DNA of 64,000 nucleotides from Dendrolimus kikuchii (GCA_019925095.2 JAHHIN020000030.1:6535001-6599000); one strand, 5' to 3'; shown: positions 20,944 to 31,681, counted from the stretch's first letter. Numbers and translations are program-made. The notes: generated by a model from the sequence alone, not told the origin.

Positions 20944-21297
20944 ATTCTTTGTCTTAAACACCCTCTTGAACGTCTCATCTACCCTCTTGAGAACATAAAA
21001 AATCCTTTGTCAAAAGTCCTTGTTGGCTAACGTTATGCTGAGACTGGGTCCAATTTAGGACTTATTTTGTTTCTATTTCTATTTATACTAACATAGTTTT
21101 TGTCCTAAAAAAAATTCTGTCTTTCCTTTGAAGAACTTAAACACACTTTTGAAGATCTCAACTGCCCTCTTGAAAACATCAAACACCCTCTCGAAGAACT
21201 CAAACACCCTCTTGAAAAGCTTAAACACTCTTTTGAAGATCTCAACTGCCTTCTTAAAAGGCTCAAACACCTCTTTAAAAGCCTCAAACGTCTTATA
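20944..21297 (-). repeat. 21-bp tandem repeat coding a heptad pattern
   Basis: At 21128-21297 about eight 21-bp units are adjacent (tgaagaactcaaacaccctct type), and two or three more lie at 20944-20995. Because the period is seven codons, the minus strand stays open and reads FKRVFEF-FERVFDV-FKRAVEI, an amphipathic heptad pattern; the plus strand is also open. The array lies just downstream of the zinc-finger stop codon, so on the gene strand it would be 3' UTR or intergenic. Translation is unproven. Confidence 0.75.
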
Positions 21298-21310
21298 CTC
21301 CCTTATGAGC

Positions 21311-21861
21311 CTAAGCCGCAGGCAATATCCCGCACTCCCTCAAAACACTCAAATCAACTTTACACTCATTCAAATCTTGATTTGGATGGTGTATTAAATG
21401 CAACAATATCTTCGGTTTACTACTACCCATCCATTTACAAATTTGACACGTGAACACATATTTCTTAACTTTACGTCCTGACTTAATCATGGCAACACCA
21501 TGTCCCAACATATGTTGATTTAATTCAGATTTACACAGCACTTTTTCACACATGGTGCACCGTTTTCTACACTTCCTATGATTGGTCAACGCTGAATATG
21601 TCTTGAAATTTGAATTGCAGTACAGGCAGACGATTTTCTCGCCATCCTCTTGCTTTTTCTTCGCATTCGCTTCCTTTTCATTGTCCTGTGTGCCGTGGGT
21701 TTCTTGCATATGGCATTTGAGGGCTCGATTGTGACGCGCTATGTACTTGCATTTCTTGCAACGAAGAGGGTAGTTCGGACGGTGGATAAGTTCGTGTTTC
21801 TTTAAGTTCTTCTTCGACACGCTGCAATACTTGCAGAACGCACATTCGTAGGGTTTCACAC
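21311..21861 (-). CDS. C2H2 zinc-finger protein, terminal coding exon
   Basis: This host nuclear DNA-binding-type protein exon starts after the acceptor ttccgttttcag at 21862 and runs to a stop at 21311. It begins in the inter-finger linker (GVKPYEC). Visible fingers: CAFC...H/H, CKKC...H...H, CLYC (last ligand altered), CTMC...H/H and CQICKWMG...H/H. A basic spacer (EKEANAKKKQEDGEK) separates the second and third. Joining this exon to 28479 restores the canonical HEGxKPYEC linker, which fixes the splice phase. The region upstream of the acceptor in the same frame is intron. Specific target and ortholog unknown. Confidence 0.85.
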
Positions 21862-21993
21862 CTGAAAACGGAAACAAGAATAGAGTTATTGACAAGAAAA
21901 ATAATAGGCATGTGGACACAGATTAATAGAATAAATTCTAAAACCGAAATTGGAGATGTTAATTTCTAGTATTTTCTTAAGGTTTCGCAACTT

Positions 21994-22290
21994 TTTATCC
22001 GTGCAGGAACGGAGAAAGAATATAATTTCCTGCCTTGGGGCGGCCTGTCGTAAGAGGGGACAAAACAACCCACAGCCAGGTGGTAGGGCATTTGCCCGAC
22101 TGGATGGCTACCACCCCTGGTCTAAAGCATGTCGCCATAACAACAGTCTCCCTTAAGAGAGCAGCAACGGCTTTATAGCACCTTTGGTGTTGCAAATGTC
22201 CATAGGCGATGGTAACCGCTTTCCATCAAGTGGGCCGTCTGCCTGTCTGCTGAACTCATGCAATAAAATAAAAATAAAAATAAAAAATAA
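21994..22290 (+). repeat. family A retroposon inside the zinc-finger intron
   Basis: Full-length copy from ccgtgcaggaacggag to ctgctgaactcatgcaataaaataaaaataaaa. The tail shows (ATAAA)n expansion, as expected for a retroposed element. Confidence 0.8.
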
Positions 22291-22291
22291 T

Positions 22292-22330
22292 ACAGTAGAA
22301 ACTCTTAAGTCTAATTTGAAGGCAGACACC
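22292..22330 (+). repeat. possible pogo-type terminus
   Basis: TA followed by cagtagaaactcttaagtc resembles pogo/Tigger terminal repeats (cagtagaa-ctc). No matching right end or transposase was found; weak. Confidence 0.25.
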
Positions 22331-22507
22331 AAAAAATTCGAGTTGTAGTTTTCGACTTTGGAAGATTTCGACTTCGGCGAATTTTATAAGGAAACATTCG
22401 ACTTGTAGACATTAAGATTTATTCAAATAATCGAGTTGTAAAGGTTGTAAAATCATATATTGCTATGTTCGAGATATAGAGATTCAATTTACTTTTTCGA
22501 GTTACAG

Positions 22508-22696
22508 AATGAAAATTACAAATTACTTTATACGCCCTTGACACGTACAGCCTTCAGACGCCACTCATTTTTTGTTAGAACAGTCAATGAACTCAACAAA
22601 CTCAGCAAGTCGGATTATGTGGAGATTGACTTGTGTGTGGATAGTCTAGCATTTGTAAATGCGAATTTAATCAAAGTCTATTTTAATAATAATTAG
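22508..22696 (+). pseudogene. LINE reverse-transcriptase C-terminal remnant
   Basis: The plus strand reads PLTRTAFRRHSFFVRTVNELNKLSKS..., a pattern found at the extreme C-terminus of CR1/jockey-group ORF2 proteins (R-SFFVR---LWN-LP). It ends at TAG 22694-22696. The rest of the element is missing. Confidence 0.45.
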
Positions 22697-23095
22697 TTTC
22701 CCAGTCACAAATTTTTCATATTTTGACTAGTTGCAGGACTCGAATTAAAATTCCATTGGAATTATTATAGTTTATTAGAACTATACAGACACGTATAACA
22801 CAGGTACAAATATAACCGAACACAACAAAGCCAAACGTAATGCAAGTCGTAATTCCATAAAACGCGCAGTCCGTCACTAATAGATATTCCCGATATGTAC
22901 ACGTCTCACTTCGTTCGTGGTTCTCGCTCGACTGTCTCGTCCCTCAATCGAAACATTGCTTTATACTGCACAGATGCAATATGTCTGCCCGGCCCACGCG
23001 GCCGGGCAGGCCGAATTTCCTAGAATCAGTTTGTACTTTAAATCCGACACACCTGGCTAATGATTGCCATAAAAGATTACAATATACAATGGGCT

Positions 23096-23508
23096 TATGG
23101 GGCGTAGCGCCCACTAAGAACATTCAAATACACTGCAGTATTAAATAAATAAAACGCCGGCTCGACATTATTCTTGTAGATGCATAACGCCGCGCGCACC
23201 ACCGCCGGCCGACCTTGAGCCGGGGACGAGTACATCACCGCGCGCGCCGCGCCGCCCGCCAGTGCGACACTGAATCCGACGGCGAAGGCACGCGCATTTT
23301 TGTCTCCGATTTATTCTCGCAACTGTGCTTACGGACATCATTGTTATCGCGAATAATTAGCGAAGTGACATTATAGTTATTAAGACAATACTAAGTGTGA
23401 TCGTGTTAAAGTACGTTTATATTTGTAACTCTCCTAAGATTGTGGAATTATATTAACATTTAATACTACATTTGGTGTTGGTCATTCAATACTGTGTTTG
23501 AAACCACA
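23096..23508 (+). repeat. 5' LTR of gypsy copy 1
   Basis: 413 bp ending ACCACA. The first bases read TATGGGG instead of TGTGGGG, a G-to-A change at the terminal dinucleotide compared with the 3' LTR. Confidence 0.9.
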
Positions 23509-23509
23509 C

Positions 23510-23528
23510 TGGTGACCCCGACGTGATC
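23510..23528 (+). promoter_or_regulatory. primer-binding site
   Basis: TGGTGACCCCGACGTGATC begins two bases after the LTR. The same 16-base core follows the LTR of gypsy copy 2. From memory this matches the tRNA-Trp-type PBS reported for CsRn1-clade elements; the tRNA assignment is not checked. Confidence 0.75.
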
Positions 23529-24487
23529 ATGGAGAGCCCCGAAGACACAGCCGGATCGAGCCGTCAAGGTCAGAGCGAGCCGACACCCCAAACGAATAAA
23601 ACCGAAGTTGAACTTTTTCGTGTCGGCGTCAGAGTGCCACCGTTTTGGCCAGACAGACCAACATTATGGTTCGCTCAAATTGAAGGGCAACTCGTGTTAT
23701 CGGGCATAACTTCGGACACGACGAAGTTCTATTATGTCACATCCCACCTTGATCATCAATACGCAGCGGAAGTTGAAGATATTATTACAAATCCCCCTGC
23801 CGAAAATAAATACGGGACATTAAGAGCTGAATTAATACGCCGATTGTCATCATCACAAGAACAAAAAGACAAGCAAGTACTAGCACACGAGGAATTAGGC
23901 AACAGAAGACCGTCACAGTTTTTGCGTCACCTTCTTCATCTAACCGGCTCTAATAAACTGCCCGACAGCTTTATTCGGACAATCTGGACCAGTCGTCTAC
24001 CTCCAAGTTTGCAGATTGTTGTGGCTTCTCACCCGGAACTATCTCTAAATAAGCTCGCCGAGTTGGCAGATTCAATATTCGACATTTCGCTCCTAATATG
24101 CAGATCGCAGAGATCGCGCCTTCGCCGCAAAACGCATACGCACCCGCACCGTCCGCTTTCGCACGGTTTGCCTTCGCACCGTTTGCCCCTGCGCCATTCG
24201 TCCTTACGCCACAAACTCACACAGCAGCAGCACAGCCATCCTCCATGGAAACAATGTCACTACAAATAGCAGAGCTAACGAAACAAGTCGCCGCACTCAC
24301 GTCTCACGTCTTCCAGCAACGCTCACGCTCACAAAGCAGAGGGCGCGAATACGGGCGCTCCCGCGCAAATTCAAGAGCGTCATCGCGTTCAAGAACACGC
24401 CAAGACGGCATTTGTTGGTATCATCGCAGGTTCGGAGCTCTAGCTACGAAATGCACCCGCCCATGTGAGTACAAGGCGGAAAACTAA
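23529..24487 (+). pseudogene. gypsy copy 1 gag, frameshifted
   Basis: Capsid-like N-terminal region (VRVPPFWPDRPTLWFAQIE..., ELGNRRPSQFLRHL) followed, after a one-base frameshift near 24090, by a Ser/Arg-rich tail with the C-x2-H-x9-C-x3-C box (CWYH...C...C). The ATG at 23529 is chosen over the GTG at 23523. The gag stop TAA at 24485 lies upstream of pol, which has no ATG at the corresponding place. Confidence 0.85.
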
Positions 24488-24501
24488 ATAGGCAGCCTGA
24501 A

Positions 24502-27500
24502 GTGGCCGAATACGACTGCAAAACAAAAAGCGGCAGCCTTTTCATAACAGACAAAAAGAGCAAAGTACAATTTCTAATCAATACCGGAAGTGACCTCTGT
24601 GTGTTTCCCCGAAAAGAACTAAAAATCCGTCTACCTAAAACCGATTTCCAGCTTTACGCTGCCAATGGAACAGCTATCGAGACGTACGGCTTCGCCCAGC
24701 TGGAGTTAGACCTCGGATTACGACGTACTTACTCTTGGCGTTTTATAATCGCGGACGTGACCAAAGCCATCATCGGCGTCGATTTCTTGTCACACTACAA
24801 CCTCGTCATTGACTGCCGTTACCAACGCCTAATTGACAACACAACATCGTTGAAAGCTCCAGCAACACCCGTCCCAACTTGTAATAAAATAGCTTCCATT
24901 AAGACTACGGTTGGCGAATCTACATACCACAAACTTTTGCGCGAATTTCCAGATGTCACTCGACCACCCGGCACGCATCGAGTGATTAGCCACAACACCG
25001 TACATCACATTCGGACGACACCCGGCCCACCAGTGGTAAACTCTCCACGCCGTTTAACACCTGACAAAGTAAAAATTGCGAGGGCTGAATTTGAGTCGAT
25101 GCTACAATGTGGAACAGCCAGACCGTCCGAGAGCTCATGGTCCTCCCCATTACATCTCGCACCGAAGAAGGACAACGGATGGCGCCCCTGCAGGGACTAT
25201 AGAATGCTAAACGCTCGGACCGTCCCAGATCGATACCCCATCTGCCACATCCACGACTTTGCGCACAGCATTGCAGGTTGTAAAGTATTTTCAACAATAG
25301 ATTTGGTTAAGGCCTATAACCAGATACCAGTGAACGCTGATGACATACCCAAAACCGCCATAACAACGCCGTTTGGACTATATGAATTCCCGTATATGAC
25401 GTTTGGTTTGCGCAACGCCGGACAAACCTTCCAACGATTTGTTGACGAGATCACCCGTGGACTAGACTTTTGCTACATTTACTTGGATGACTTTTTGGTA
25501 TACTCAACTGATAGGCAGACCCATGAAGCCCACCTACGTCAACTATTCACCAGATTCCAAGAATACGGCATGGTCATAAACACATCGAAATGCATCTTCG
25601 GAGCGTCAGAGGTCCCCTTTCTTGGATACCTTATTTCAGCAGAAGGCATAAAACCACAAGAAGTGAAAGTCGAGGCAATAAGGAATTACCCAGTTCCCAG
25701 AAAAGTGAAAGAGCTAAGAAGATTCCTGGGAATGCTGAACTTCTACCGACGCTTCATTACCCATGCCGCACAACTTCAAGCACCCCTGAATACCCTTCTA
25801 GCAGGCTCAGTAAAGGGCTCACACCCAGTAGAGATAGCTGGAGAAGCCTTAAAAGCGTTCAATGACTGCAAGAACAGCATCTGCCAGGCGGCACTTCTCG
25901 CCCACCCGGACTGCAATGCCAAGCTTTCACTAGTAACAGATGCATCAGACACTTCTATCGGCGCAGCAATCCAGCAGTATAAGAACGGCGCCTGGCAACC
26001 CTTGGCGTTCTTTTCACGCAAGTTGAGCCCAGCCCAGAAAAATTATTCCCCGTACGACCGGGAACTCCTTGCCATTTACGAAGCAATAAGGCACTTCAGG
26101 CACATGCTCGAAGCAAGAATTTTCACGGTGCTCACTGACCACAAACCTATCACTTTTGCCTTTATCACAAAACGCGATAAATGTTCACCTCGTCAGCACC
26201 GTTACCTAGACTACATCGCTCAATTTACCACCGACATTCGTCACATATCAGGTAGCGACAATGTAGTAGCGGACGCATTGTCTCGCGTTGCTTCCATAGC
26301 GACGAATATTGACTTTAAAGCGCTCGCCACGGAACAAGAAACAGACCCTGAATTACAAGAGTTAATGAAAAATGGCTCATCCCTAAAACTTAAAAGGATC
26401 ACAAACGAGGAAACAAATTTATACTGCGACGTATCCTACAAATCACCAAGACCCTACGTCACCTCAACATTCCGCAGACAAATCTTTTATAGTCTACACA
26501 ATCTAAGCCACCCAGGGAGCTCAGCCTCAGCCAAACTAGTAGCTGATAGATACGTTTGGCCAGGAATTAGACGCGATTGCAAGACCTGGACACAAAGTTG
26601 CCCAGATTGCCAACGCAGCAAAATATCCCGCCACACCTCTGCTCCTCTATCGAAAATACAAACCCCCACTCAGCGATTCTCTCACGTGCACATGGACCTA
26701 ATTGGTCCTCTACCGCTCTCGTCGGATTACAAGTACTGCCTCACCGTCATCGATAGGTTTACTCGATGGCCTGAGGTTTACCCACTCCAAGACATGACGG
26801 CAGAGACCTGCGCACTAGCTTTTGTCTCAGGCTGGGTAGCACGTTTCGGATGCCCCCAAAAAATTACAACTGACCGTGGGAGACAATTTGAATCACATCT
26901 CTTCAAAAGCATCTCAGCAATACTTGGTGCTAAACATTGCCCAACAACGGCATACCACCCAGAATGCAACGGTATGATAGAACGCTTGCACCGCCAGCTC
27001 AAATCAGCAATAATGTGTCACAATCACGCTCAATGGACCGAAGTTCTTCCACTTGTTCTCCTTGGAATCCGGAGTGCCTGGAAGAACGACCTAAACGCAT
27101 CTGCAGCAGAGCTAGTATTTGGAGAACCACTCAGACAACCAGGAGAGTTCTTCGAAACTCCGCTGAACCTGACAGTAGACGTGACAGACTTCGCTGCAAG
27201 ACTAAGCAGACACATGGCGAATTTGAGCCCAAAACCTGCATCATGGCACACTACGAAGACATTCTACGTACCAAAAAACTTACACTCTGCAGAATACGTG
27301 TACCTCAGACAAGGACCGTCTAGAAAACCTCTTGAAGCCCCATATGCTGGACCATATAAGGTCCTAGAGAGAGGATAGAAAACCTTTAATATTGAAGTTC
27401 AAGGAAAGAAAATTACAGTTACTATCGATAGACTGAAGCTGGCGTACCTTTTACAAAATACTGAACAAGTTAGCCCAACACAACCGCCTAAAGTTATCAC

Positions 27501-27558
27501 AGAGCGAAAGAGTCGCAGTGGCAGGATAGTGCGCTTTCCTGACTACTATCGCCCGTAA
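24502..27558 (+). pseudogene. gypsy copy 1 pol (PR-RT-RNaseH-IN), one nonsense codon
   Basis: Protease active site reads NTGS near residue 31 where copy 2 has DTGS, so the catalytic Asp is lost. The RT catalytic box YLDD is near residue 327-330. RNase H shows TDAS (about 480), RELLAIYE and TDHKP. Integrase has the HHCC zinc site (H-x3-H ... CPDC) from about 666 and D/D/E at about 732, 790 and 827 ([21 protein letters not shown]). A TAG at 27376 truncates pol. The same frame continues to TAA at 27558 with the usual GRIVRFPDYYRP end. Confidence 0.9.
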
Positions 27559-27568
27559 AACGGTCTCG

Positions 27569-27580
27569 GCGGGGGAGTAT
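27569..27580 (+). promoter_or_regulatory. polypurine tract
   Basis: GCGGGGGAGTAT immediately precedes the 3' LTR and would prime plus-strand DNA synthesis. Confidence 0.7.
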
Positions 27581-27997
27581 TGTGGGGCGTAGCGCCCACT
27601 AAGAACATTCAAATACACTGCAGTATTAAATAAATAAAACGCCGGCTCGACATTATGCTTGTAGATACATAATGCCCCGCGCACCACCGTCGGCCGACCT
27701 TGAGCCGGGGACGAGTACATCGCCGCGCGCGCCGCGCCGCCCGCCAGTGCGACACTGAATCCGACGGCGAAGGCGGCACGCGCATTTTTATCTCCGATTT
27801 ATTCTCGCAACTGTGCTTACGGACATCATTGTTATCGCCGAATAATTAGCGAAGTGACATTATAGTTATTAAGACAATACTAAGTGTGATCGTGTTAAAG
27901 TACGTTTATATTTGTAACTCTCCTAAGATTGTGGAATTATATTAACATTTAATACTACATTTGGTGTTGGTCATTGAATACTGTGTTTGAAACCACA
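27581..27997 (+). repeat. 3' LTR of gypsy copy 1
   Basis: 417 bp, TGTGGGGCG...AACCACA, four bases longer than the 5' LTR because of a 3-bp and a 1-bp indel. Confidence 0.9.
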
Positions 27998-28199
27998 GGC
28001 TGTTTTCTAATCACAAATTTTAAACACAAAGTAAACAAAAAAAGTCCAAATGCCAAAAGTTAATAAAATGTGTTTCTATGGGTATGCAGGTATGAATTTG
28101 TTTTGTATTGTTTGTTTTGAGGGCGTCTAGGTCGTAACAATATAATGCAGTGAGAAAATGTGTGTAGTGGTTTAATAATTGTAAATCTATACTTAACAT

Positions 28200-28275
28200 C
28201 ATAAAGAGGTAGTTTGTGACTTAATGACGTTGTATGTTAACAGGGAGTGTCATAGGCTATATAACATGATATTTA
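28200..28275 (+). repeat. fragment shared with 59036-59228
   Basis: ataaagaggtagtttgtgac...gttaacagggagtgtcataggctatataacatga matches blocks of the short CTAG-ended element at 59 kb. Truncated. Confidence 0.5.
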
Positions 28276-28478
28276 AAAAAAAAACAACTGGAATACACTA
28301 TATAAACAAGTTATTGTGGGGCGGGATGGTTAGTGTCTGTTTTGAGATTGATCTTGTGTGTGTTTTATGTTGTTTTTTTATTTGTAATTCTTGGTTTTTA
28401 AAGTAGTTTTCTTTAAGTAACATATATTCCACTTTCGTTTGTATTGATAGGACCTTACAGTGTCGGAATAGTACATAC

Positions 28479-28680
28479 CTTCATGTATCCACACGTGTTC
28501 CTGGAACAGCACAGAGTTGTATGTGGAGTACTCGCAAAGAGAACACTTGTAGGGGTTCAGTCCTTCGTGTACTTTGCGAATATGTCGTTTCATCTTCTCC
28601 ACGCAGTAGGATGTGTAACGGGTGCATTGCTTGCAACGATATCTATCGCCCTCGACCGTGTAAGCGTCCGATGAGACCAT
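28479..28680 (-). CDS. C2H2 zinc-finger protein, upstream coding exon
   Basis: Encodes MVSSDAYTVEGDRYRCKQC... with two C2H2 fingers (CKQC...H-x4-H and CSLC...H-x3-H) joined by the linker HEGLNPYKC. It ends at ...WIHEG with a GTATGT donor (phase 1). Splicing to 21861 yields HEG-VKPYEC, a correct finger linker. The ATG at 28680 may be internal: the frame stays open upstream and an AG (aattaaacag) sits at 28688-28689, so earlier exons are possible. Confidence 0.85.
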
Positions 28681-28699
28681 TTTCTCCCTGTTTAATTTA

Positions 28700-28966
28700 C
28701 AAATATATTTCTACTATCTATAATAGCAGCCCTTCCAGTCAACATAGACTTATAGAATGAGATCCGGCTGCAAGATTACTATGTTCATGTGTTATTTAAT
28801 TAAAATCTAGTTTTTATATATTATATATATAATAAAACTGTAGAGGTCGAATTTCTGTACAATAAAAAAAAATGCTAAAACCGAGTCCGTAAGTTAGAAG
28901 AGTAAGTAAGTAAGTAAGAGAATGTAAGAAGTGAAACAGAACTAATTTAGATTTTTTAAATTTTGT
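28700..28966. other. AT-rich DNA with a GTAA tract
   Basis: No gene. A short (GTAA)n run is at about 28900-28918. Confidence 0.4.
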
Positions 28967-29155
28967 GTTTCTCTGTATGTCTGTTTGTACGGGCTAATCT
29001 CCGAAACGACTGGACCGATTTAAACGAAATTTTGTATGGTGGTAGCTTATATCCCTGGTCAACATATAGGATACTTTTGATCCCGAAAAATGTAAGAGTT
29101 CCCGTGGGATAGTTAAAAAAACTTTCCACGCGGACAGTCGCTGGCAGAATCTAGT
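28967..29155 (+). mobile_element. short Helitron-like element
   Basis: Reads gtttctctgtatgtctgtttgtacg...cgaaacgactggaccgattt... and ends ...ggcagaatCTAGT. This block order is a common insect repeat with a Helitron-type CTAG end. No ORF. Confidence 0.45.
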
Positions 29156-29509
29156 TATATATATGGGGAATACATTTTTGCTAGGTTGCCTATAAAAATG
29201 TGGCCGCTAGTATTTTTAATTTAAATAATATTAGTTTGATATTTTGGGAAAAAATTCATATCAAATTAAAACTATTTTTTTTCTGTGTATGATGGAATAC
29301 GGTTACCTATGTAAAAGTGGCCGCAAATAGGGGTTGCAAGCTGTTAAAGATAATTTTTTGAATAAAAAATCTGTTTAACTTAATAAAACAGGCTGTTTAT
29401 AGCCTTTGGTTCAGAATTAATACATGCAACCTCTTCAGGCCATGGATTTAGTTATTACTGTGATGCAGAACTCTGGTCAAGCTATTGTTATATTAGTGTA
29501 AGCGTTTTT
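29156..29509. other. AT-rich DNA
   Basis: No gene recognised. Two related blocks (ggttgcctataaaaatgtggccgc and ggttacctatgtaaaagtggccgc) lie about 100 bp apart. Confidence 0.35.
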
Positions 29510-29821
29510 TTTGTATTGCAGGACATCAGCAGACAGGCAGACGGCCCACTTGATGGAAAGCGGTTACCATCGCCTATGGACATTTGCAACAGCAAAGTTG
29601 TTACAAATGCGCTGCTGCTCTCTTTAGGGAAACTGGAACCTGGTCACTAATGCCGGAACACTACTCAAGTTTGTTATGGCGACATACTTTAGACCAGGAG
29701 TGGTAGCCATCCAGTCGGGCAAATGCCCTACCACCTGGCTGTGGGCTGTTAAGTCGCCTCTTACGACAGGCCGCCCGGCCGCAGGAAATTGTATTCTTTC
29801 TCCGTTCCTGCATGGATAAGA
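29510..29821 (-). repeat. family A retroposon, full length
   Basis: Complete minus-strand copy: ttgtattgcaggacatcagcag at left, ...ttctccgttcctgcatggataag at right. Confidence 0.8.
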
Positions 29822-29840
29822 TTTATTGCAAATTGCAAAA

Positions 29841-30010
29841 TTAAAGCTCAAAATTAACAATAAGTAATAACTTCTTCTTAGCCAATGTCCCCTGATCCAC
29901 TGAGACCAAGTCTGCTGAGCCTAAATTTACTTGGAAGCACTCGGCGCCTGTCTCCGCATCAACAAACAGTATCAAGCCATCGTTTGACGCTGCCTCGGCC
30001 ATTGTTCAAC
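29841..30010 (-). CDS. candidate 5' exon of the zinc-finger gene
   Basis: On the minus strand an acceptor-like aaaatttcag precedes gttgaacaATGG. The ATG (30002-30000) opens a 53-codon frame, MAEAASNDGLILFVDAETG..., that reads like ordinary host protein before low-complexity AKKKLLLIV and a stop. It lies 1.3 kb upstream of the zinc-finger exon on the same strand. No strong donor in a compatible phase is visible, so the link is unproven. Confidence 0.35.
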
Positions 30011-30254
30011 CTGAAATTTTTTAATTATAATGTATTTTTTTAATTGCAGAGACAAAGTTGGCAATAATTGTAAATGTCAAATTTATGTCAATTTTTTTTT
30101 AACTAAAACAAAACCACCTGCAAACTCAAAAGCAGAAAATTAATATTTAATGACTCCTTTCCTCAACATCTTGAAGTCAGTGCTAAATAAAATATAAAAA
30201 AAACAACAAACAATTTGCAAAATATATAATAGTAAGTAATATATATAATAGTAA

Positions 30255-30560
30255 GTCCTGGTAGCATAATGGTTAGTGCACTTATCCCAAGCTCAAAGGG
30301 TGTGTGTTTGATCCTAGCCGGAGCAGCTGCACTACTTAGGCAGTCTTCTGACTTAATCTGCATTATGTTACAATTACCATGTGCTAACAACGGTGAAGGA
30401 AAACATTGTGATGCAACCTGCACATTGAGATAACCGATGTGTCAAACCTGCTAAGCCGCCTTGGACAGGGATGGCATGGCAGGTATACTGTCCGTTCCCC
30501 TATAATGGGAGGCCTGAGCCCAGCAGTGGGACATTTATGGGCTGTTATTATTATTATTTT
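30255..30560 (+). mobile_element. tRNA-derived SINE
   Basis: A 306-bp element. The head resembles a tRNA gene with A-box-like TAGCATAATGGTTAG and B-box-like GTTTGATCC, the internal RNA polymerase III promoter. The body ends in ggaggcctgagcccagcagtgggacatttatgggctg and a (TTA)n tail. A perfect 13-bp duplication TATATAATAGTAA flanks it (30242-30254, 30561-30573). The shared tail suggests mobilisation by a LINE with the same 3' end. Confidence 0.85.
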
Positions 30561-30883
30561 TATATAATAGTAATTATTATGTTTTACATTGCACTGACTT
30601 CATGACATTGTAGAAAGAAGTCAGCGAAATAATTATTTTTTACTTTTTAGTTGTGCAAATACTTGAATAGCTTTAGAAATAATATATTCAAAGCCTATCA
30701 TTATTATATCTGTATAAGTGGTGAAATAGATTTGGGTTAAGCTTCACAAACATTAATACTTCAAAGATATAGAGAGACACAAAAGTAAGAATTTTCTATT
30801 TCATAGTAAATTTGTTTAGTGTTGTAACAGCCAGAACAGACTGGTCACCATCATCGCAATATAACGAAACAAACCCTTTTTTT

Positions 30884-31445
30884 TACTTTACAACGACAAT
30901 AGGCATAAGAAAAAAAAATGTTAACTATTCGATATGTCAATAATATCGATTTTTAAATATGAAAATCATTTGATACGTCAATAAAATCAGCTAAACTTTT
31001 ACAGAGAGTGTCATCCATCAGATTAACGGAAATTAAGTTTAGGGGTATACATACACCTTAGATATAGACACTAGGCCTGTTATTTGGGCTAGGAAACAAG
31101 TTTTTAGGGTCCACCAACAAGTTTTGAATGAATAATGGGAAAAATAAAAATATGTTTGATAAACAAGGTTACTTTTGTTGAAAAAAAGTTGTGATTTGTG
31201 TTTAGGATTACATTTACACCTGATATATAAACACTAAAACTGTTTTTTAATTTAGTAAACAAGTTTTTAATTAGTTATTATAATTTTAAAGTTCATAATA
31301 ATAAATCACAGTACTGTCACTTTTTTTACTTTACGACGACAATAGGCATAAGAAAAGAAAAAAATGTTAACAATTCGATATGTCAATAATATCGATTTTT
31401 AAGTATGAAAATTATTTGATACGTCAGTAAAATCGATTTTTAAAT
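30884..31445 (+). repeat. pair of direct repeats, about 440 bp apart
   Basis: 30884-31000 and 31325-31445 share ttactttac-acgacaataggcataagaaaa and tcgatatgtcaataatatcgattttta. No coding potential. A tandem segmental duplication or two termini of one element could explain this. Confidence 0.55.
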
Positions 31446-31681
31446 ACTAAAATTGTTTTTTTTAATTATATATTGTGAATTTGAATTAGTAGTATTTTCT
31501 AAACAATTTATTTTTATTAAAAAAATCGATGTATAATTTGCTATAGTCTATTTGCCGCCTTTTTTATTCCATTTTAGATTTGAGTTAGGGATATCCTTAC
31601 AGTCTTTTATAGCCACTAAGATTGTGATCGTCGCAACCAGTGACTAAAACGGTGAGTTGGGTAGGTTGGGTTAGTCTTTAG

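Larger units (their letters stand above)
23096..27997 (+). mobile_element. Ty3/gypsy LTR retrotransposon, CsRn1/Kabuki-like, copy 1
   Basis: A 4902-bp element: LTR, PBS, gag, pol (PR-RT-RH-IN), PPT, LTR, flanked by GGCT (23092-23095 and 27998-28001). The CsRn1 clade is inferred from the unusual gag box C-x2-H-x9-C-x3-C in place of the usual CCHC knuckle, and from the PBS. The LTRs differ by roughly ten substitutions and two small indels over about 415 bp (by eye), so insertion was not recent. gag is frameshifted, the protease Asp is changed and pol has a nonsense codon: inactive. Confidence 0.9.
22722..28139 (+). mobile_element. solo LTR 2, split by a gypsy element
   Basis: 22722-23095 is clearly homologous to the left 300 bp of solo LTR 1. 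After the gypsy insertion, 28002-28139 ends in ...ctaggtcgtaaca, like LTR 1, though its middle is diverged. A perfect 4-bp duplication ATAT lies at 22718-22721 and 28140-28143. It sits in the intron of the zinc-finger gene. Confidence 0.7.

Noticed and set aside
21128..21297. CRISPR-like array
   Set aside because: Units are contiguous 21-bp tandem repeats without spacers, in a eukaryotic context.
30255..30330. tRNA gene
   Set aside because: It has A- and B-box-like sequence but is the head of a SINE with a tail and a 13-bp target duplication; no intact cloverleaf was recognised.
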